A stretch of 64,000 nucleotides of DNA from JBGANR01 sp044222225 (GTDB lineage Bacteria > Actinomycetota > Actinomycetes > Mycobacteriales > Mycobacteriaceae). This document shows positions 1 to 8,243 of the stretch, one piece after another. The notes below the pieces were generated by a model, which worked only from the letters and a program-made list of their open reading frames with translations, was not told the origin of the DNA and did no database searches. The stretch is from positions 116,985-180,984 of the forward strand of contig JBGANR010000007.1 of NCBI GenBank assembly GCA_044222225.1. The letters run 5' to 3'. Numbering within the stretch: the stretch's first letter is position 1; each line of letters begins with the position of its first letter. Made by a program: the position numbers and the translations under genes.

Positions 1-1944
1 GAGGTGATCAACGCGCTCGCCGGACGCATCGCCGCCGCCGGCCGAGCCACCGACGCCGCCGGCCTCGCCGGCTCCGCGCTCGAACGCGAGGCGAAGTCCG
101 CCACCGGCCTGCCCGGCGGCATCGCCATCCCGCACTGCCGCTCGGCGGCCGTCACGACGGCCTCGCTCGGCTTCGCGCGGCTCTCCAACAAGGTGCCGTG
201 GGGGGCGCCCGACGGCGGCGCCGACCTCGTCTTCCTCATCGCCGCCCCGGACGGCGCGGGCAGCCAGCACATGAAGCTGCTCTCCGCGCTGGCTCGCGCG
301 CTCGTCCGCAAGGACTTCGTCGCGTCGCTGCGCGCGGCGACCACCGAGCAGGAGATCGTCGACCTCGTCATCGACGTCGTGACCCCCAAGCCGAAGCCGA
401 AGCCGGTCGAAAAGCCGGCGGAGGCCGCGACGGTGACCGCAGCGGCCGCCGAGGCGCCCACCGAAACGGTGCCGGCGGCCGAGCAGAAGTACCTCGTCGC
501 CGTCACGGCCTGCCCGACCGGCATCGCCCACACCTACATGGCCGCCGACTCGCTCGCCCTCGCAGGCGAAGAGCTCCGCATCCCCGTCAAGGTCGAGACG
601 CAGGGCTCGTCCGGCACGACGCCGCTCTCACCGGCCGAGATCGCCGGTGCGACGGCCGTCATCTTCGCCACGGACGTCCCGGTCAAGGGCCGCGAGCGCT
701 TCGCGGGCAAGCCGCTCGTCGAGTCCGGCGTCAAGCGCGCCATCAACGAGCCGAAGAAGATGATCGACGAGGCCGTCGCCGTCGCGGCCGACCCGAACGG
801 GCTGCGCGTCTCCGGCACCGCCGGCGCCTCGTCCGGAGCCGCCAGTACGGCCGGCCTCAGCTTCGGCATGCGGCTGCGACAGGTGCTGCTCACCGGCGTC
901 AGCTACATGATCCCGTTCGTGGCCGCCGGCGGTCTGCTCATCGCGCTCGGCTTCCTCCTCGCCGGCTACTCGATCAACGAGACCGCCAAGGACATCGTCG
1001 AGAACAACTCGCTGACCAACCTCCCCGACGGCGGCCTCCGCTTCTACGTGGGCGCGGTGCTGTTCCAGATCGGCGGGCTCGCGTTCAGCTTCCTCGTGCC
1101 GGCGCTGTCCGGTTACATCGCCTTCGGCATCGCCGACCGGCCCGGCATCGCCCCCGGCTTCGCGGCCGGCGCGGTCGCCGTCGCCGTCGGCGCGGGCTTC
1201 CTCGGCGGTCTCGTCGGCGGTCTCATCGCCGGCGTCATCGCACTGAAGATCAGCCAGATCCAGGTGCCCCGCTGGCTCAAGGGCCTCATGCCGGTGGTCA
1301 TCATCCCGCTGGTCACGACACTCGTCACCGGCGGATTGATGTTCATGGTGCTCGGCCGGCCGCTCGCCGCCGTCACCAACGGCCTGCAGGAGAAGCTGAG
1401 CGGCATGACCGGCTCGTCGGTCATCATCCTCGGCGTCATCCTCGGCCTCATGATGTGCTTCGACCTCGGCGGTCCGGTCAACAAGGCGGCGTACGCGTTC
1501 GCCACCACCGGCCTCAACGTCAACGACCCGGCCACCCTGCGCATCATGGCCGCCGTCATGGCCGCCGGCATGGTGCCGCCGCTGGCGATGGCACTGTCGA
1601 CGACCATCCGTCCGGGCCTCTACACCGAGGCCGAGCGGGAGAACGGCAAGGCCGCGTGGCTGCTCGGCGCGTCCTTCATCTCCGAAGGCGCCATCCCGTT
1701 CGCCGCGGCCGATCCGCTGCGCGTCATCGTCTCGATGATGGCCGGCGGCGCCGTCACCGGCGGCATGGTCATGGCGTTTGGCAGCGAGCTGCGCGCCCCG
1801 CACGGCGGCATCTTCGTGTTCTTCGCGATGTCGGGCGTCGGGGGCTTCCTCGCCGCGCTGGCCGTCGGCACGGTCGTCGCCGCGCTGGCCGTCACCGCCG
1901 CCAAGCAGTTCTCCACCAAGCAGCCGGAGCCCGTCGCCGCCTGA
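1..1944 (+). CDS. fruA: Fructose-specific PTS permease, IIABC fusion (5' end outside window)
   Basis: Phosphorylating uptake of fructose (or a related sugar) across the membrane. The reading frame is open from base 1, so the start lies upstream. Counting from base 4, the IIA domain carries the phosphorylated His in the motif IPHCRS (about residue 44). A Pro/Ala/Lys/Glu-rich linker covers about 130-160. The IIB domain carries the phospho-Cys in ACPTGIAHTYMAAD (Cys about 170). The IIC membrane domain runs from about 290 to 640 with many hydrophobic segments. The gene for HPr follows 62 bp downstream, so the phosphate donor is encoded beside the permease. Fructose specificity is inferred from domain order and IIB motif. 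Confidence 0.93.
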   Translation, partial: EVINALAGRIAAAGRATDAAGLAGSALEREAKSATGLPGGIAIPHCRSAAVTTASLGFARLSNKVPWGAPDGGADLVFLIAAPDGAGSQHMKLLSALARALVRKDFVASLRAATTEQEIVDLVIDVVTPKPKPKPVEKPAEAATVTAAAAEAPTETVPAAEQKYLVAVTACPTGIAHTYMAADSLALAGEELRIPVKVETQGSSGTTPLSPAEIAGATAVIFATDVPVKGRERFAGKPLVESGVKRAINEPKKMIDEAVAVAADPNGLRVSGTAGASSGAASTAGLSFGMRLRQVLLTGVSYMIPFVAAGGLLIALGFLLAGYSINETAKDIVENNSLTNLPDGGLRFYVGAVLFQIGGLAFSFLVPALSGYIAFGIADRPGIAPGFAAGAVAVAVGAGFLGGLVGGLIAGVIALKISQIQVPRWLKGLMPVVIIPLVTTLVTGGLMFMVLGRPLAAVTNGLQEKLSGMTGSSVIILGVILGLMMCFDLGGPVNKAAYAFATTGLNVNDPATLRIMAAVMAAGMVPPLAMALSTTIRPGLYTEAERENGKAAWLLGASFISEGAIPFAAADPLRVIVSMMAGGAVTGGMVMAFGSELRAPHGGIFVFFAMSGVGGFLAALAVGTVVAALAVTAAKQFSTKQPEPVAA

Positions 1945-2006
1945 AACCCCCGCGGCGACGCCGCGCACCGGACAAGATCAACCGAACCCACCAAAAGGAG
2001 AGCCCC

Positions 2007-2267
2007 ATGCCGTCCATCATCGTCAAGGTCGGATCCGCCGTCGGCCTGCACGCCCGCCCCGCCGCGATCATCGCCGAGAAGGCCGCAGAGTTCGACGCCG
2101 AGGTGACCCTCGAATACGACGACAGCGGCGAGGTCGACGCGGCGTCGTCGCTCATGATCATGACGCTCGGCGCGGAGAACGGCGCCGAGGTGACCGTGGC
2201 CAGCGACGACGAGGCCGCGATGAACGCGATCGCCGAGCTCATCGCCAAGGACCTCGACGCGGTCTAG
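2007..2267 (+). CDS. ptsH: Phosphocarrier protein HPr
   Basis: An 86-residue HPr that relays phosphate from enzyme I to the PTS permease encoded upstream. The active-site His is residue 15 in VGLHARPAA. Ser-47/Ser-48 in DAASSLM occupies the region phosphorylated by HPr kinase in Firmicutes; whether it is used here is unknown. An AAAAGGAG ribosome site lies 6 nt before the ATG. The length and the conserved HPr signature make the call secure. A strong hairpin follows the gene. Confidence 0.96.
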   Translation: MPSIIVKVGSAVGLHARPAAIIAEKAAEFDAEVTLEYDDSGEVDAASSLMIMTLGAENGAEVTVASDDEAAMNAIAELIAKDLDAV

Positions 2268-2280
2268 GTCATAACGCCGC

Positions 2281-2317
2281 AATCGGGCCGCCATCCGCAC
2301 CGGGTGGCGGCCCGATT
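2281..2317 (+). terminator. Hairpin terminator after ptsH
   Basis: A perfect 13-bp inverted repeat (AATCGGGCCGCCA, then TGGCGGCCCGATT) with an 11-nt loop begins 13 nt after the HPr stop codon. There is no T-run after it, which is common for actinobacterial terminators. Confidence 0.75.
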
Positions 2318-2337
2318 CGCATCGGCGTCGCGTGGAC

Positions 2338-2414
2338 CTCCCCGGATGTCCGGCTGAGCGGCCTGCCGAGGAGATTATTGTCACGGCGCCTCGCTCAGAC
2401 GGACATCCGGGGAG
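2338..2414. repeat. 77-nt palindromic element, family P1 copy A
   Basis: Long imperfect hairpin between the convergent ptsH and MBL-hydrolase genes. The outer arms (CTCCCCGGATGTCCG and its complement) pair perfectly, and the pairing extends inward with a few mismatches to an apex reading AGGAGATTATTG. The outer arms and apex recur at 19622-19698 with identical total length; the middle of the arms differs but still pairs. It touches the stop codon of the 2416-3264 gene. Probably a bidirectional terminator or REP-like repeat. Confidence 0.8.
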
Positions 2415-2415
2415 G

Positions 2416-3264
2416 TCATCGGCGCAGGTACGCCAACTGGGTCCGGACGCTCATCTTGGCTGCCGGCCACAACGACCGATCGACGTCGGCGTAGACGTGC
2501 TCGACGATCTTCTTCGGCCGCGCCTGCTCCGCCGTCACACCGAGCTCGTCGAGCGCGCGCTCGATCTGGGCGAGCCGGTCGAGCCGGTGGGTGCGGTACG
2601 CCCGCGCGACCGGCAGGACGTCCGGATGGTCCGGGCCGTGCGCCGGCAGCAGCGTGATCGGCCGCGCCCCGGCGCCCGTCGATTCCACCCCGTCGCCGGG
2701 CGATTCGGCCCGTTTGATGATCCGGTCCAGCGAGCCGAGGTAGTCGCGCAACGTGCCGTCGGTCGGGTCGAGCACCGTCGTGCCGCGGCCGAGGATCGTG
2801 TCGCCCGTCAGCAGCCTGCGGCGGCCGTCCGAGGTCGTGACCATCAGCGATACCGAATCGCCGGTGTGGCCCGGGGTGTGCAGCACCTCGATCGTCAGCG
2901 ACCCGACCTCGATCCGCTCACCGTCGGTGAGCGGCGGGGCGCCGACGCAGAACTCCGCCGACCAGGCCCGGAACGCCACGCCGGGCAGCCGTTCCGACAG
3001 CCGCCGGACACCTCCGGTGTGGTCGCCGTGCCGGTGCGTCGTGAGCACCAGCTCGACGCCCGGTACCCGCCCGAGCCGGCGCAGATGCGCTTTCGGCTTC
3101 TTCGGCCCCGCGTCCACGACGACGGCCGGCTCACCGGGACCGCCGCGCAGGACGTAGCTGTTGGTCCCGTCGAGCTCCATCAGCCCCGGGTTCGCGCAGA
3201 GCAGCACCGAGACGACGTCGTCGATGGCGCGGAACCGTTCGTAGGCCGGATGCGTCACAGTCAC
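2416..3264 (-). CDS. Metallo-beta-lactamase-fold hydrolase (Rv3677c-like)
   Basis: A 282-residue MBL-fold protein. The metal site motif is THRHGDHTGG, followed by a second His in HTPGHTGDSVS and an Asp in LLTGDTILG. The GTG start is at 3264. M. tuberculosis carries a homologous gene at the same place beside the RidA and ATPase genes, so this is part of conserved synteny. The substrate is not known. The MBL core is followed by a C-terminal winged-helix-like region typical of the LACTB2-like/glyoxalase-II-like subgroup, which suggests a nuclease or thioester hydrolase, but this is not decidable here. Confidence 0.85.
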   Translation of the reverse strand: MTVTHPAYERFRAIDDVVSVLLCANPGLMELDGTNSYVLRGGPGEPAVVVDAGPKKPKAHLRRLGRVPGVELVLTTHRHGDHTGGVRRLSERLPGVAFRAWSAEFCVGAPPLTDGERIEVGSLTIEVLHTPGHTGDSVSLMVTTSDGRRRLLTGDTILGRGTTVLDPTDGTLRDYLGSLDRIIKRAESPGDGVESTGAGARPITLLPAHGPDHPDVLPVARAYRTHRLDRLAQIERALDELGVTAEQARPKKIVEHVYADVDRSLWPAAKMSVRTQLAYLRR

Positions 3265-3376
3265 GCCGTCAGCCTAGACCCCGGCCCGACGCGCCCGGGT
3301 TCGTCCGAATCACCCCGCCGAGCGTCGCCCCGGGGGATGCTGACGGCACCCGCACGACGCACGAGAGGACCACCCC

Positions 3377-4288
3377 GTGACCAGCACCGTCGCCCCGTTC
3401 CCCACCGGCGAGCAGTACGAGATCGCCCACGACGACCGGCGCGCCGTCGTCGTGCAGATCGGCGCCGCCCTGCGCGCGTACAGCGTGGCGGGCCGGGACG
3501 TCGTCCGCGGTTTCGCGGCCGACGAGCCGATCACCAAGGGCCGCGGCCAGCACCTGCTGCCGTGGCCGAACCGGCTGCGCGACGGCCGGTACACCTTCGA
3601 CGGCACGGCGACGCAGCTGCCGATCAACGAGGTGGCCAACAACAACGCGAGCCACGGCCTGACCCGCTGGCTGTCGTGGGAACTCGTCGAGCACACGGCG
3701 GCGTCCGTCCGGCAGCGGGTCGTGCTGCGGCCGCAGCCCGGCTGGTCGTGGATCCTCGAGGCGTCCATCACGCACAGCGTCGGCCCGGACGGTCTCACCG
3801 TCGACGTCGAGGCCGTCAACCATTCGTCGACGCCGTGCCCGTTCGGCTACGGCGCACACCCGTTCTTCACCGTCGGCGAGGAGACGATCGACGACGTCGA
3901 GCTGCGCGTGCCCGGCGCCCGGATCCTCGATCTCGACGACCGCAGCCTGCCGGTGGCCGTCCGGGACGTCGCCGCGGCCGAGGACCTGCAGGACGGCGGC
4001 CTCCTCGGCGACCGGCGCTTCGACCACGCCTTCACCGGCTTGAGCACCGAGGACGGCCGCTGGCGCGCCGAACTGCGCCGGGGCGAGCGCGTCGCGAGCG
4101 TCTGGGCGGACGGCGTCTTCGGCTGGGCGCAGGTCTTCACCGGCGGCCCGGCGCGGGACATCGGCGTCGCCATCGAACCCATGACGTGCGGCCCCGACGC
4201 CTTCAACCCCGGCGCCACCCACGACGACCTCATCGTCCTGGACCCCGGCGAACGCTTCGCCGGCAGCTGGGGCATCGAGGGCCGTTGA
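3377..4288 (+). CDS. Aldose 1-epimerase family protein
   Basis: A 303-residue galactose mutarotase-fold protein, expected to interconvert anomers of aldoses. Visible family motifs are LLPWPNRLRDGRY near residues 60-75, NASHGL near 92, and FGYGAHPFF near 155, which holds the catalytic-region His. An acidic residue in AIEPMTCGPDAFN is the likely catalytic base. Start is GTG 3377 with an AGAGGA ribosome site. Its stop overlaps the ATG of the thioesterase by one base (TGATG), so the two are translationally coupled. The pair is absent from the M. tuberculosis locus. Confidence 0.88.
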   Translation: MTSTVAPFPTGEQYEIAHDDRRAVVVQIGAALRAYSVAGRDVVRGFAADEPITKGRGQHLLPWPNRLRDGRYTFDGTATQLPINEVANNNASHGLTRWLSWELVEHTAASVRQRVVLRPQPGWSWILEASITHSVGPDGLTVDVEAVNHSSTPCPFGYGAHPFFTVGEETIDDVELRVPGARILDLDDRSLPVAVRDVAAAEDLQDGGLLGDRRFDHAFTGLSTEDGRWRAELRRGERVASVWADGVFGWAQVFTGGPARDIGVAIEPMTCGPDAFNPGATHDDLIVLDPGERFAGSWGIEGR

Positions 4289-4689
4289 TGGAGGTGTACA
4301 CCCACCGCGTCCGCTATCACGAGGTCGACGGGCAGGGTTACCTCTTCAACGCCCGCTACCTCGAGCTCACCGACGTCGCGATGACCGAGCTGCTGCGGCA
4401 CCTCGGCTACGACTACGCCGAGCTCGTCGCCGGCGACTTCGATCCGACCGTCGTGCAGGCCGAGCTGCGCTTCCGCCACCCGGCCCGCTTCGACGACCTC
4501 GTCCGCGCCGACGTCACGTGCACCCACATCGGCACGACGAGCTTCCGCCTGCACACCGCCCTGACCACCGACGAACGCCCCATCGCCGACATCGACCTCG
4601 CCTACGTCAACGTCGACTCGAAGGCCGAGACCCCGCGTCCGCTGTCGGAGGAGATGAAACGGGCGCTGTCGACCGTCCGCGCGACGTGA
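4288..4689 (+). CDS. Acyl-CoA thioesterase, 4-hydroxybenzoyl-CoA thioesterase type
   Basis: A 133-residue hotdog-fold protein. The motif VRYHEVDGQGYLFNARYLE near residues 8-26 is the family signature (the active-site Asp is in the D-x-Q-G part), and a later AELRFRHPARFDD strand is typical. It likely hydrolyses an acyl-CoA. It is coupled to the epimerase by a one-base overlap. A 75-nt palindrome separates it from the convergent RidA gene. Confidence 0.85.
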   Translation: MEVYTHRVRYHEVDGQGYLFNARYLELTDVAMTELLRHLGYDYAELVAGDFDPTVVQAELRFRHPARFDDLVRADVTCTHIGTTSFRLHTALTTDERPIADIDLAYVNVDSKAETPRPLSEEMKRALSTVRAT

Positions 4690-4693
4690 AGCC

Positions 4694-4768
4694 GGATCCA
4701 AACTGCGTCTACAGCGGGCGACGACCCCGTATTCCGGTTATCGACGCCTGTAGACGCAGTTCGGATCC
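4694..4768. repeat. 61-nt palindromic element, family P3 copy 1, with BamHI-like ends
   Basis: Between convergent genes. The core runs from 4701 to 4761 (61 nt), beginning AACTGC and ending GCAGTT, with arms AACTGCGTCTACAG/CTGTAGACGCAGTT and a centre CCCCGTATTCCGG. Outside the core, GGATCC on both sides extends the pairing. A second element of exactly 61 nt with the same termini and a similar centre lies at 44847-44907. Likely also terminates both flanking transcripts. Confidence 0.75.
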
Positions 4769-4769
4769 G

Positions 4770-5237
4770 TCAGACGACCTCGACGAGAAGCTCGACCTCG
4801 ACGGGGGCGCCGAGCGGCAGTTCGGCGACGCCGACGGCCGAGCGCGCATGGACGCCCGCCTCGCCGAACACCTCGCCGAGGAAGTTCGACGCGCCGTTGA
4901 CGACGCCCGGCTGCCCGGTGAACCCGGGGGCGCTGGCCACGAAGCCGACGACCTTGACCACCCGCACGACGTTGTCGATGCCGACGAGCGCGTGGATCGC
5001 GGCGAGCGCGTTGAGCGCGCACAGCCGGGCGGCCTCGGCGGCCTGCTCCGGACGCACGACGCCCTCGGCGCCGTCGGCGACCTTGCCGTGCACCGTCAGC
5101 TTGCCGCCGGCGATGGGCAGCTGGCCCGACGTGTAGACGTGATTCCCCGACCGCGTGGCCGGGGTGTAGCTGGCCAGCGGCGCGACGACCGCGGGCAGTT
5201 CGATGCCGAGTTCAGCGAGACGCTCCGACCACGCCAT
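4770..5237 (-). CDS. RidA family protein (Rv3678c-like)
   Basis: A 155-residue YjgF/YER057c/UK114-family protein, related to enamine/imine deaminases. The recognisable stretch is SGNHVYTSGQLPI early on, then a C-terminal ARSAVGVAELPLGAPVEVE; the Arg that binds the substrate carboxylate in RidA lies in that second stretch. The ATG at 5237 follows the stop of the 53-residue gene upstream by only 2 nt, so the two form an operon. M. tuberculosis has the same order. Confidence 0.88.
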   Translation of the reverse strand: MAWSERLAELGIELPAVVAPLASYTPATRSGNHVYTSGQLPIAGGKLTVHGKVADGAEGVVRPEQAAEAARLCALNALAAIHALVGIDNVVRVVKVVGFVASAPGFTGQPGVVNGASNFLGEVFGEAGVHARSAVGVAELPLGAPVEVELLVEVV

Positions 5238-5239
5238 AT

Positions 5240-5401
5240 CTACTTCGCCCGCTTCAGGTAGGCGACGTGCTGCTGGCCCGTCGGTCCGTTCAGGACGCTG
5301 ACCAGCTCCCAGCCGTCGGCACCCCACTGGTCGAGGATCTGCTTCGTCGCGTGCGTCAACAGGGGAATCGTCGCGTACTCCCACACCGTGTTCTCAGCCA
5401 T
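5240..5401 (-). CDS. Small DUF4177-like protein (53 aa)
   Basis: A 53-residue protein beginning MAENTVWEYATIPL and containing QWGADGWELVSVL, the W-G-x-x-G-W-E signature of DUF4177 proteins. The function is unknown. It is immediately upstream of ridA with a 2-nt gap, so both are co-transcribed. A gene of this type occupies the same place in mycobacteria (Rv3678A region). Upstream on the other strand, the ATPase gene is divergent. Confidence 0.85.
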   Translation of the reverse strand: MAENTVWEYATIPLLTHATKQILDQWGADGWELVSVLNGPTGQQHVAYLKRAK

Positions 5402-5410
5402 AGCGCAAAC

Positions 5411-5462
5411 CCTAGATCAGCGCGGGGGACTGCGGCCCGCCGATGGGCATCCACCTCCGCCC
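5411..5462. repeat. REP-like palindrome half (right arm), family R
   Basis: Carries CTAG followed by GGGGGACTGCGGCCCGCCG and ATGGGCATCCACC. The same right-arm sequence occurs downstream of the IS481 insertion at 17372-17410. The complement, GGATGCCCATCGGCGGGCC, is repeated at 38852-38870. No matching left arm is visible here, so this is a half element. It lies in the divergent promoter region of the ATPase gene. Confidence 0.65.
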
Positions 5463-5490
5463 ACGTCACCCGACGGCTATCGTCGTCCAG

Positions 5491-6495
5491 GTGGCACCGG
5501 ACACGTCGAACCACCGCTGGCCCGACGAGGCCCGCCGAGCACGGCTGCACTTCGTCTCCGGCAAGGGCGGCACCGGGAAGTCGACCGTCGCCGCTGCCCT
5601 CGCCCTCGCGCTCGCCGCCGAGGGCAAGAAGGTGCTGCTCGTGGAGACGGAGGGCCGTCAGGGCATCGCCCAGCTCTTCGACCTGCCGCCCCTGCCACCG
5701 ACGGACACGAAGGTCGCGACGGCCACCGGCGGCGGCGCCGTCTACGCGCTGGCCCTCGACCTCGAGCACGCCCTGCTCGAGTACCTGGACATGTTCTACA
5801 GCCTCGGTTTCGCCGGGAAGGCGATGAAGCGGATCGGCGCCATCGAGTTCGCGACGACGGTGGCGCCCGGCGTTCGCGACGTGCTGCTCACGGGCAAGAT
5901 CAAGGAGCGGGTCGTCGCCGCCGAGCGCGGCCGGCCGCTGTATGACGCCGTCGTCGTCGACTCCCCGCCGACCGGGCGCATCGGCAGCTTCCTCGACGTG
6001 ACGAAGGCGATGGCCGATCTCGCCAAGACCGGCCCCGTCCGCTCCCAGGCCGAAGGCGTCATCCGGCTGCTGCACGGGCCGCAGACGTCCGTGCATCTCG
6101 TGACGCTGCTCGAATCGCTGCCGGTGCAGGAGACCCTCGAGGCGCTCGACGAGCTGACCGGCAAGGAGCTGCCGGTGGGCGCCGTCTTCGTCAACCGGAT
6201 GACGCCGCCGCTGCTGCCGGCCGAGCTGCTCACCGAGGCCGCCGACGGCGTCATCGACGCCGAGGCGCTGCGCGTGGGCCTGACGAAGGCCGGGATCCAC
6301 GCGTCCGAGGCCGACGTCCACGGCCTGCTGACGGAGACGATCGAGCACGCGGTGACGGTCGCCGCCCAGCGCGCGGCGGCGGCCTCGCTCGACGAGGCCG
6401 AACACCCGACGATCCTGCTGCCCGACCTCGAGGACGGCGCCGATCTGGGCGGGCTCTACGAACTGGCCGAGCTGCTGCGGAAGGCGGGTGTGTAG
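5491..6495 (+). CDS. ArsA/Get3-like anion-transporting ATPase, subunit 1 (Rv3679-like)
   Basis: A 334-residue P-loop ATPase of the ArsA/Get3 family. The deviant Walker A motif GKGGTGKST lies near residues 25-33, and the switch motif VVDSPPTGR near 155. The chosen start is GTG 5491, giving VAPDTSNHRW; upstream in-frame codons run through a repeat. The next gene starts immediately after its stop, and the mycobacterial orthologues form the same pair. These proteins are thought to work as a heteromeric complex; the cargo is unknown. Confidence 0.9.
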   Translation: MAPDTSNHRWPDEARRARLHFVSGKGGTGKSTVAAALALALAAEGKKVLLVETEGRQGIAQLFDLPPLPPTDTKVATATGGGAVYALALDLEHALLEYLDMFYSLGFAGKAMKRIGAIEFATTVAPGVRDVLLTGKIKERVVAAERGRPLYDAVVVDSPPTGRIGSFLDVTKAMADLAKTGPVRSQAEGVIRLLHGPQTSVHLVTLLESLPVQETLEALDELTGKELPVGAVFVNRMTPPLLPAELLTEAADGVIDAEALRVGLTKAGIHASEADVHGLLTETIEHAVTVAAQRAAAASLDEAEHPTILLPDLEDGADLGGLYELAELLRKAGV

Positions 6496-7614
6496 ATGAC
6501 GCCGGTACTCGATCTCTCGACGATCCTCGACGACCGGGCGACGCGCGTCATCGTGTGCTGCGGCGCGGGCGGCGTCGGCAAGACGACGACGGCCGCGGCC
6601 CTCGCGCTGCGCGCGGCCGAGCGGGGCCGGACGGTGGCGGTGCTGACGATCGACCCGGCGCGCCGGCTGGCCCAGGCACTCGGCATGGCCGAGCTGACCA
6701 ACCGGCCGCAGCCCGTCCCGCTCGGCGGAATCGACCAGACTGAGACCGATCGCAAGGGCACGCTCGACGCGATGATGCTCGACATGCGTCGCACCTTCGA
6801 CGACATGGTGATCGCGCATTCGACGCCGGAGAAGGCCCGGCAGATCCTCGACAACAGCTTCTATCAGACGGTGGCGTCGTCGTTCTCCGGCACGCAGGAG
6901 TACATGGCGATGGAGAAGCTGGGCCAGCTCATCGAGGAGGCCAAGTGGGATCTCATCGTCGTCGACACGCCGCCGTCGCGGAACGCGCTCGACTTCCTCG
7001 ACGCGCCCGAGCGGCTCGGGTCGTTCCTGGACGGCCGGCTCATCCGGGCGCTGACGTCGTCCGGCCGCGGGATCGGGCGGGTGATGACGGGCGTCGTCGC
7101 GCTGGCGATGCGCGGGGTGTCGACGATCGTCGGCGGCGAGGCGCTGCGCGACGTCTCAGATTTCATCCGTTCGCTCGACACGATGTTCGGCGGTTTCCGG
7201 GAGCGCGCGGCGAAGACCTACGAGTTGCTGTCGCGGCCGGGGACCCGCTTCGTCGTGGTCTCGACGGCCGAGCCGGACGCACTGCGCGAGGCGGCGTTCT
7301 TCGTCGACCGGCTGTCGGCGGAGTCGATGCCGCTCGCCGGTCTGGTGCTCAACCGGACGCACCCGAACCTCACGTCGATCCCCGGCGGCGATGCAGCGAC
7401 GGGCGTCCGCGCCGCGTCGGACGAGCTGACGCGCGGGGTGCTGCGGGTGCATGCGACGCGCGCGGAGCAGGCGCGGCGTGAGCTGCGGCTGCTCAAACGC
7501 TTCACGACGTCGCACCCGCGGGTACCGGTGATCGGCGTGCCGTCGCTCGCGATGGAGGTGGCGAGCCTCGAGGCGCTGGTGGCCGTCGGCGATCAGCTGA
7601 CCGCGGCCGGCTGA
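6496..7614 (+). CDS. ArsA/Get3-like anion-transporting ATPase, subunit 2 (Rv3680-like)
   Basis: A 372-residue partner of the preceding ATPase, starting right after its stop codon. It has the P-loop GAGGVGKTTTAAALAL near residues 25-40, followed by LTIDPARRLAQALG (ArsA switch I-like) and VVDTPPSRNALDFLD (switch II). Synteny with the M. tuberculosis pair beside whiB4 and ponA2 supports a shared role, linked there to envelope stress tolerance. Convergent with whiB4. Confidence 0.9.
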   Translation: MTPVLDLSTILDDRATRVIVCCGAGGVGKTTTAAALALRAAERGRTVAVLTIDPARRLAQALGMAELTNRPQPVPLGGIDQTETDRKGTLDAMMLDMRRTFDDMVIAHSTPEKARQILDNSFYQTVASSFSGTQEYMAMEKLGQLIEEAKWDLIVVDTPPSRNALDFLDAPERLGSFLDGRLIRALTSSGRGIGRVMTGVVALAMRGVSTIVGGEALRDVSDFIRSLDTMFGGFRERAAKTYELLSRPGTRFVVVSTAEPDALREAAFFVDRLSAESMPLAGLVLNRTHPNLTSIPGGDAATGVRAASDELTRGVLRVHATRAEQARRELRLLKRFTTSHPRVPVIGVPSLAMEVASLEALVAVGDQLTAAG

Positions 7615-7665
7615 GCCGGCCACCGCCTCTGACCGGCCGAATCCACCTGATCAACCGATCGAACC

Positions 7666-7695
7666 CGTCGGTACTAACACGTGTCAGTACTGACG
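7666..7695. terminator. Hairpin between convergent Rv3680-like gene and whiB4
   Basis: CGTCGGTACT and AGTACTGACG pair at 9 of 10 positions around a 10-nt loop containing ACGTGT. It includes the 12-bp perfect palindrome GTCAGTACTGAC. Its position 50 nt after one stop and just beyond the other suits a bidirectional terminator. Confidence 0.55.
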
Positions 7696-7711
7696 GTTAC
7701 AGATAGTCGGG

Positions 7712-8029
7712 TCAACCGACCTGCTTGCGCCGGCGCTGCGACGCGAAGAACGTGCTCCACGAGGTGACCTCGGGGTGCTGACGCAGGAGCGCGCGGCGCT
7801 GCCGCTCCGTCATGCCCCCCCAGACGCCGAACTCCACCCGGTTGTCCAACGCGTCCGCACCGCATTCGAGCTGCACCGGGCAGTGCCGGCAGATCGTGGC
7901 AGCCTTGCGCTGCGCGGCCCCGCGGACGAACAGCTCGTCCGGGTTCACGCTGCGGCATCGCGCCTGCGATACCCATTCCAGACGGGCCTCGTCAGCGGAT
8001 GCGGTTGTCGGCATGGCCGGCTTCGCCAT
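7712..8029 (-). CDS. whiB4: WhiB-family iron-sulfur regulator, WhiB4-like
   Basis: A 105-residue protein with four conserved Cys (ARCRS, then CRHC, then LEC), which ligate a redox-sensing Fe-S cluster, and the GVWGG turn that marks WhiB proteins. A basic C-terminus (RRRKQVG) follows. The start at 8029 (MAKPAMPTT) has AAGGGG upstream; the in-frame extension to 8062 lacks support. M. tuberculosis whiB4 occupies the same place beside ponA2, so orthology is likely. Divergent from ponA2, with which it shares a 214-bp upstream region. Confidence 0.92.
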   Translation of the reverse strand: MAKPAMPTTASADEARLEWVSQARCRSVNPDELFVRGAAQRKAATICRHCPVQLECGADALDNRVEFGVWGGMTERQRRALLRQHPEVTSWSTFFASQRRRKQVG

Positions 8030-8243
8030 CGGTAATCCCCTTACCCTCGCTCGGTCGCGCACTGTGAGCGTTTCCCACCATCAGATTTGGATGTTACTTG
8101 TGTCACAATCCGCGTCTTAATGTAGGGAACGCTGTGGCGGGATGCAAGCCGAGCACGTCGCAGGGGCTCGCGGAATCCTCCGGACACGAGAGATGGAACG
8201 TCCAGACACCAGAGATGGACGAGTGTGGCCTTATCCTGATCGG
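8030..8243. promoter_or_regulatory. Divergent whiB4/ponA2 promoter region
   Basis: 214 bp without a gene. Around 8095-8112 there is the palindrome TTGTG-T-CACAA, a candidate regulator site. At 8165-8216 are CTCGCGGAATC and two AGATGGA motifs, resembling pieces of the 19-mer repeat found inside nhaA and the PIG-V-like gene. Confidence 0.4.

Noticed and set aside
198..2267. Long alternative-frame ORF across fruA and ptsH
   Set aside because: It is an arginine-rich shadow of fruA. Only its last 86 codons, from the ATG at 2007, are a real gene (ptsH).
7676..7691. Regulator site ACGTGT/GTCAGTACTGAC after the ATPase gene
   Set aside because: It lies at the convergent 3' ends of both genes, so a terminator hairpin is a simpler reading.
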